From: Pseudomonadota bacterium
GTDB lineage: Bacteria > Pseudomonadota > Gammaproteobacteria > Xanthomonadales > SZUA-38
Reading direction: 5' to 3'
DNA length: 44,541 nt
Assembly (NCBI GenBank): GCA_039033415.1
Contig: JBCCCR010000042.1
Location: forward strand, 1-44,541
The translations under genes were made by a program, and so were the position numbers. The notes beneath the pieces are model-generated. The model made no database searches. It was given only the letters and a program-made list of their open reading frames with translations, and was not told the origin of the DNA. This document shows positions 41,987 through 44,541 of this stretch, piece by piece; the first letter of the stretch is position 1; each line of letters opens with the position of its first letter.

Positions 41987-43024
41987 CTATTCGGCCGGCG
42001 GATTCAGGATGATGATCTCAACCCGCCGGTTTTGGCGTCGACCGCTTTCGCTGTTGTTTTCCGCCACCGGAAACTCTTCGCCCAGACCGACAGCCTGCAT
42101 GTTTTCACCGGCCAGCCCGCGTTCTACCAGGGCTGCGCGAACGGCATCGGCGCGCGCCTGAGACAGCTTCAGGTTGAAGTCATCGCTGCCCACGCTGTCC
42201 GTGTGTCCTTCGATACTGACCGTGCGGTCCGGATATTGCTGCAGGAAGCCCACCAGCCGATCCAGATTAGCCAGGGAAGCCGGTTTCAGGCTGGATTCGG
42301 CGTTCTCAAACAGCACGTCGCCGAGCGTAAACATCAGTCCGCGGCTGGTTTCCCGAGCCTGCAGGTTATTCAGCTGGCGCCGGAGCGATTCGGCGGCGGC
42401 GGAAGCAACCTCCGCTTCCTGCCGCGCAAGATCCGCCTCCCGCGCCTGAGACTGGGCCAACGCTCTGGCCTGCTCCGCCTCTCGGCGCGCCAGATCGGCG
42501 CTGCGCTCGACCTCAGCCGAATACTCCCGGGCTTGCTGCACCTCCTCGCGCGCTCGTCGAGCCTCCTCGTCGCGCGCAAGGTTTTCCAGCCGCAGCCGCT
42601 CGGCTTCAGCCCGGGCGCGTTCCGCCTCCCGCAGCGAAGCCTGCAGCAGAATACGGTCGCGGTCGCGTTCGAGCTGAGCGAGCTCATCTTCAGCGCTGAC
42701 GGTGCTGGACACCGCGCGAGCAATATCCATGCGCCGCTCCGCGAGGTAGGCGAGGTGAGCCCGCTCGCCCGCGTTGGTGGTCGAGGCCAGGCGGTTCATC
42801 AGGCTGCTGACCGACTGCAGCTCGAGCGCGGCCTGTCGGGAAATTTTGGCGTCGGACCGCAACGTCTGGTAGTCGGCCTGGAGCTTCTCCAGATTGAGGT
42901 CCTTGCGCGGCGCGGACCCGCAGGCCGCCAGCAGCGCCAACAACAACACCAGCCCCAGCGTGCGGAACGTCGGCGCCGGCGAACGCGTTGCAAAACGACT
43001 GCCACCATCTTGGGCTGGCATCAT
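41987..43024 (-). CDS. OmpA-family lipoprotein with long coiled coil
   Basis: 345 residues. Lipobox LAAC (32-35) with predicted lipidated Cys35. Residues about 40-225 are a long charged helix or coiled coil with Ala/Glu/Arg heptads (AEAERLRLE, EEARRAREEVQQAREY, ARREAEQARALAQ). The OmpA domain (about 232-342) carries the peptidoglycan contacts in IEGHTDSVGSDDFN (Asp276) and LSQARADAV (Arg291). It therefore anchors an outer-membrane lipid to the cell wall through a helical spacer. It overlaps the DUF4398 lipoprotein gene by 4 nt. Confidence 0.92.
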   Translation of the reverse strand: MMPAQDGGSRFATRSPAPTFRTLGLVLLLALLAACGSAPRKDLNLEKLQADYQTLRSDAKISRQAALELQSVSSLMNRLASTTNAGERAHLAYLAERRMDIARAVSSTVSAEDELAQLERDRDRILLQASLREAERARAEAERLRLENLARDEEARRAREEVQQAREYSAEVERSADLARREAEQARALAQSQAREADLARQEAEVASAAAESLRRQLNNLQARETSRGLMFTLGDVLFENAESSLKPASLANLDRLVGFLQQYPDRTVSIEGHTDSVGSDDFNLKLSQARADAVRAALVERGLAGENMQAVGLGEEFPVAENNSESGRRQNRRVEIIILNPPAE

Positions 43025-43404
43025 CGCTGCCCCCCGTCACCGAGTTCCTGGATCAGCGCCGCGTTGGACTCACGGGCCTGGCGCGCCTTGTCGCGGGCCT
43101 TGGCGGCGATGGTCTTGGCCATGGCCAGTTCGCTGTTAACGCTGGACTGGGCGGCCAGCTGCCGCGCCAGCGGATAGTCTCGGCTGTCGGCCGCGATGCG
43201 AGCCTCGCCGAGCTTTTCCCGCGCATATTTCAGCTCCAAAGGCGCATGCTCGAGTGCGCCGGCCCCGGCCGCATCCAACGCCAGCTGATCAGCTGCGTCC
43301 AAAAAATCGAGCGAAGGCGGTGTTGAGGCACAGGCGCCGGCCAGCACAACAAAACCGGCTAGCAGCAGTCTCGTGAATGATCTTAGGGTCGGCACGGCGC
43401 TCAT
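43021..43404 (-). CDS. DUF4398 lipoprotein
   Basis: 127 residues with a lipoprotein signal (lipobox AGAC, Cys25). The mature part (about 35-125) is helical, with the DUF4398 pattern: an early alanine-rich helix (LDAADQLALDAAGA), APLELKYAREKLGEARIA, then DYPLARQLAAQSSVNSELAMAKT. The family is usually found next to OmpA-like lipoproteins, as here, and probably forms a helical partner at the outer membrane. The gene is first in the two-gene operon and divergent from pilU. Confidence 0.9.
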   Translation of the reverse strand: MSAVPTLRSFTRLLLAGFVVLAGACASTPPSLDFLDAADQLALDAAGAGALEHAPLELKYAREKLGEARIAADSRDYPLARQLAAQSSVNSELAMAKTIAAKARDKARQARESNAALIQELGDGGQR

Positions 43405-43667
43405 GGGTGAATTGTTAAAGAAATGTCGAACAGCGCCGTAGTGTGTGAACTAAGTCCGCCCTTTGCAAGCCTTGCGGCGACAGTAGGCCGCGTTTGCCCC
43501 GCCGTGAGTCAGGCCCTGCGTGGGGAAAACGAGCTGAGGAAATGCGCCGCGATAGGCTCGCCGCGGCAAAAAAGGCTATGATTGGCGGGCGGCGCGCCGC
43601 GGTTGGGGCGCAGCTGCGTTGACTGCTTGCTTAAGGACGAATCGGGCCGAAGTATGGGGGCTTAAAT

Positions 43668-44541
43668 ATGGATATTGGTTATTTCCTCAAGCTGATGAAA
43701 GAGAAAAACGCGTCGGACATGTTCCTGTCCACCGGCGCGCCGGTCAGCATCAAGGTGGAAGGCCGGATCTTTCCACTGGGGAAGGCGGGACTGCCGCCCG
43801 CGATGGTGAAGAAAATTGCCTACTCGCTGATGGACGAAGGTGACGTTCCGGAATTCGAGCGGGAGCTGGAGCTGAACCTGGCAATCTCGGTTAAGGATGC
43901 CGGCCGATTCCGGGTCAACGTCTTCAAACAGCGGGGTGAAGTCGGCATGGTTATCCGCGCGATCAAGGGGGAAATCCCGCAGATCGAGGAACTGCATCTG
44001 CCGCCGCTGCTGCACGAGATGGTCATGGAGCCACGCGGCCTGATTCTTGTTGTCGGGGCCACGGGTTCGGGTAAATCCACCACGCTGGCGTCGATGATCG
44101 ACTACCGCAACAGCAACTCGAGCGGCCACATCCTCACGATCGAGGACCCGATTGAATTTCTTCATCGGCACAAGAAGTCGATCGTCAATCAGCGTGAGAT
44201 CGGTATCGATACACACAAGTACAGCGCCGCGCTGCGCTCGGCTTTGCGCGAGGCCCCCGACGTGCTGCTGATCGGCGAGATTCGCGACACCGAGACCATG
44301 GAAGCGGCGCTCACCTTCGCGGAGACCGGACACCTCGTCCTGGCAACGCTGCACTCCAACAACGCGGACCAGACGATGGACCGCGTGCTGAACTTCTTTC
44401 CCGAAACGCTACACAAGCAGGTCCTGCAAAACCTGTCGCTCAACCTGCGGGGCATCATCTCCCAGCGTCTGGTGATGACCAAAGAGGGCAAGCGCCGGGC
44501 AGCGGTCGAGATTTTGGTAAACACGCCGATGATCCGAGACA
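43668..44541 (+). CDS. pilU: Type IV pilus retraction ATPase PilU (3' end cut by window)
   Basis: PilT/PilU-family hexameric ATPase that assists pilus retraction and twitching. 291 residues are visible from the ATG at 43668, and the frame runs off the right edge. Walker A is GATGSGKST (130-138), the Asp box IEDPIEF follows (158-164), Walker B is LIGEIRD (201-207) and the His box TGHLVLATLHSNN (220-232). SDMFLSTGAPVSIKVEG near the start and FKQRGEVGMVIR fit PilU better than PilT. GGGGG about 8 bases upstream serves as ribosome site. The pilT gene that usually precedes pilU is absent; the upstream neighbour is the divergent lipoprotein operon. In the gap, GCGGCGCGCCGC (43589-43600) is a 12-bp palindrome. 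Confidence 0.95.
   Translation, partial: MDIGYFLKLMKEKNASDMFLSTGAPVSIKVEGRIFPLGKAGLPPAMVKKIAYSLMDEGDVPEFERELELNLAISVKDAGRFRVNVFKQRGEVGMVIRAIKGEIPQIEELHLPPLLHEMVMEPRGLILVVGATGSGKSTTLASMIDYRNSNSSGHILTIEDPIEFLHRHKKSIVNQREIGIDTHKYSAALRSALREAPDVLLIGEIRDTETMEAALTFAETGHLVLATLHSNNADQTMDRVLNFFPETLHKQVLQNLSLNLRGIISQRLVMTKEGKRRAAVEILVNTPMIRD

Noticed and set aside
41936-43177. 413-codon open frame on the plus strand opposite the OmpA and DUF4398 genes
   Set aside because: Mirror of the Ala/Glu/Arg coiled coil in the real genes. The promoter-like boxes upstream are noted separately, but no protein evidence exists.

Overview
The window is high-GC, gene-dense chromosomal DNA from a Gram-negative gammaproteobacterium. 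Evidence: the tRNA-Tyr/Gly/Thr-tuf operon, a lolB / tRNA-Gln / prs / rplY / pth / ychF block, hemA-prfA divergent from a TPR lipoprotein and lolB, PilU, a TonB-dependent receptor, and many lipoproteins and OmpA-type proteins. The receptor style (RIRRADIE plug start), the PD40-propeller CadC-like regulator, the LFVDSFE-type tail on an FG-GAP protein and a single-domain asparaginase suggest the Xanthomonadales/Lysobacterales side (for example Wenzhouxiangellaceae). This placement is an inference of moderate confidence. No CRISPR array, insertion sequence, phage or integrase was seen.

Layout. 1-4700: translation and core metabolism on the minus strand (tuf, three tRNAs with an unusual hairpin-packed spacer, ychF, pth, rplY, prs, tRNA-Gln). 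4725-9617: lolB and a TPR lipoprotein divergent from hemA-prfA. 9655-12751: acylphosphatase, TlpA-like thioredoxin and YihY, divergent from a WrbA flavodoxin and DUF2069, with a 21-codon ORF where related genomes carry an ArsC-family gene. 12698-15643: an unrecognised 981-residue membrane-anchored protein. 15745-18926: single-domain asparaginase, PilZ, EtfB, EtfA, NUDIX. 19100-25767: a transmembrane Ser/Thr kinase, a secreted TPR-like protein, a FadL/PorV-like beta-barrel and a second TPR-like protein. 25814-28898: ETF-quinone oxidoreductase divergent from a two-subunit 3-oxoacid CoA-transferase. 28976-32575: TPR/TonB_C-like secreted protein, FG-GAP protein, DUF1801 protein. 32830-38581: TonB-dependent receptor, CadC-like membrane regulator with a propeller, and a minimal AraC protein. 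38675-41235: reverse transsulfuration pair. 41474-43404: DUF465 protein and an OmpA/DUF4398 lipoprotein pair. 43668-end: PilU, truncated by the window edge.

How they work together. EtfAB pass electrons from acyl-CoA dehydrogenases to ETF-QO and quinone, and the CoA-transferase next to ETF-QO activates or degrades 3-oxoacids, so 16672-28898 holds much of a fatty-acid/ketone/amino-acid oxidation apparatus. The best candidate for an undescribed system lies inside that stretch: a Hanks-type kinase whose outer part is five tandem units of about 105 residues, overlapping a secreted protein that shares a GL...YGM...YLP module with the last gene of the cluster, with a beta-barrel between them. I read it as a possible envelope-sensing or envelope-assembly system. 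That function is inference from domain layout and gene order only.
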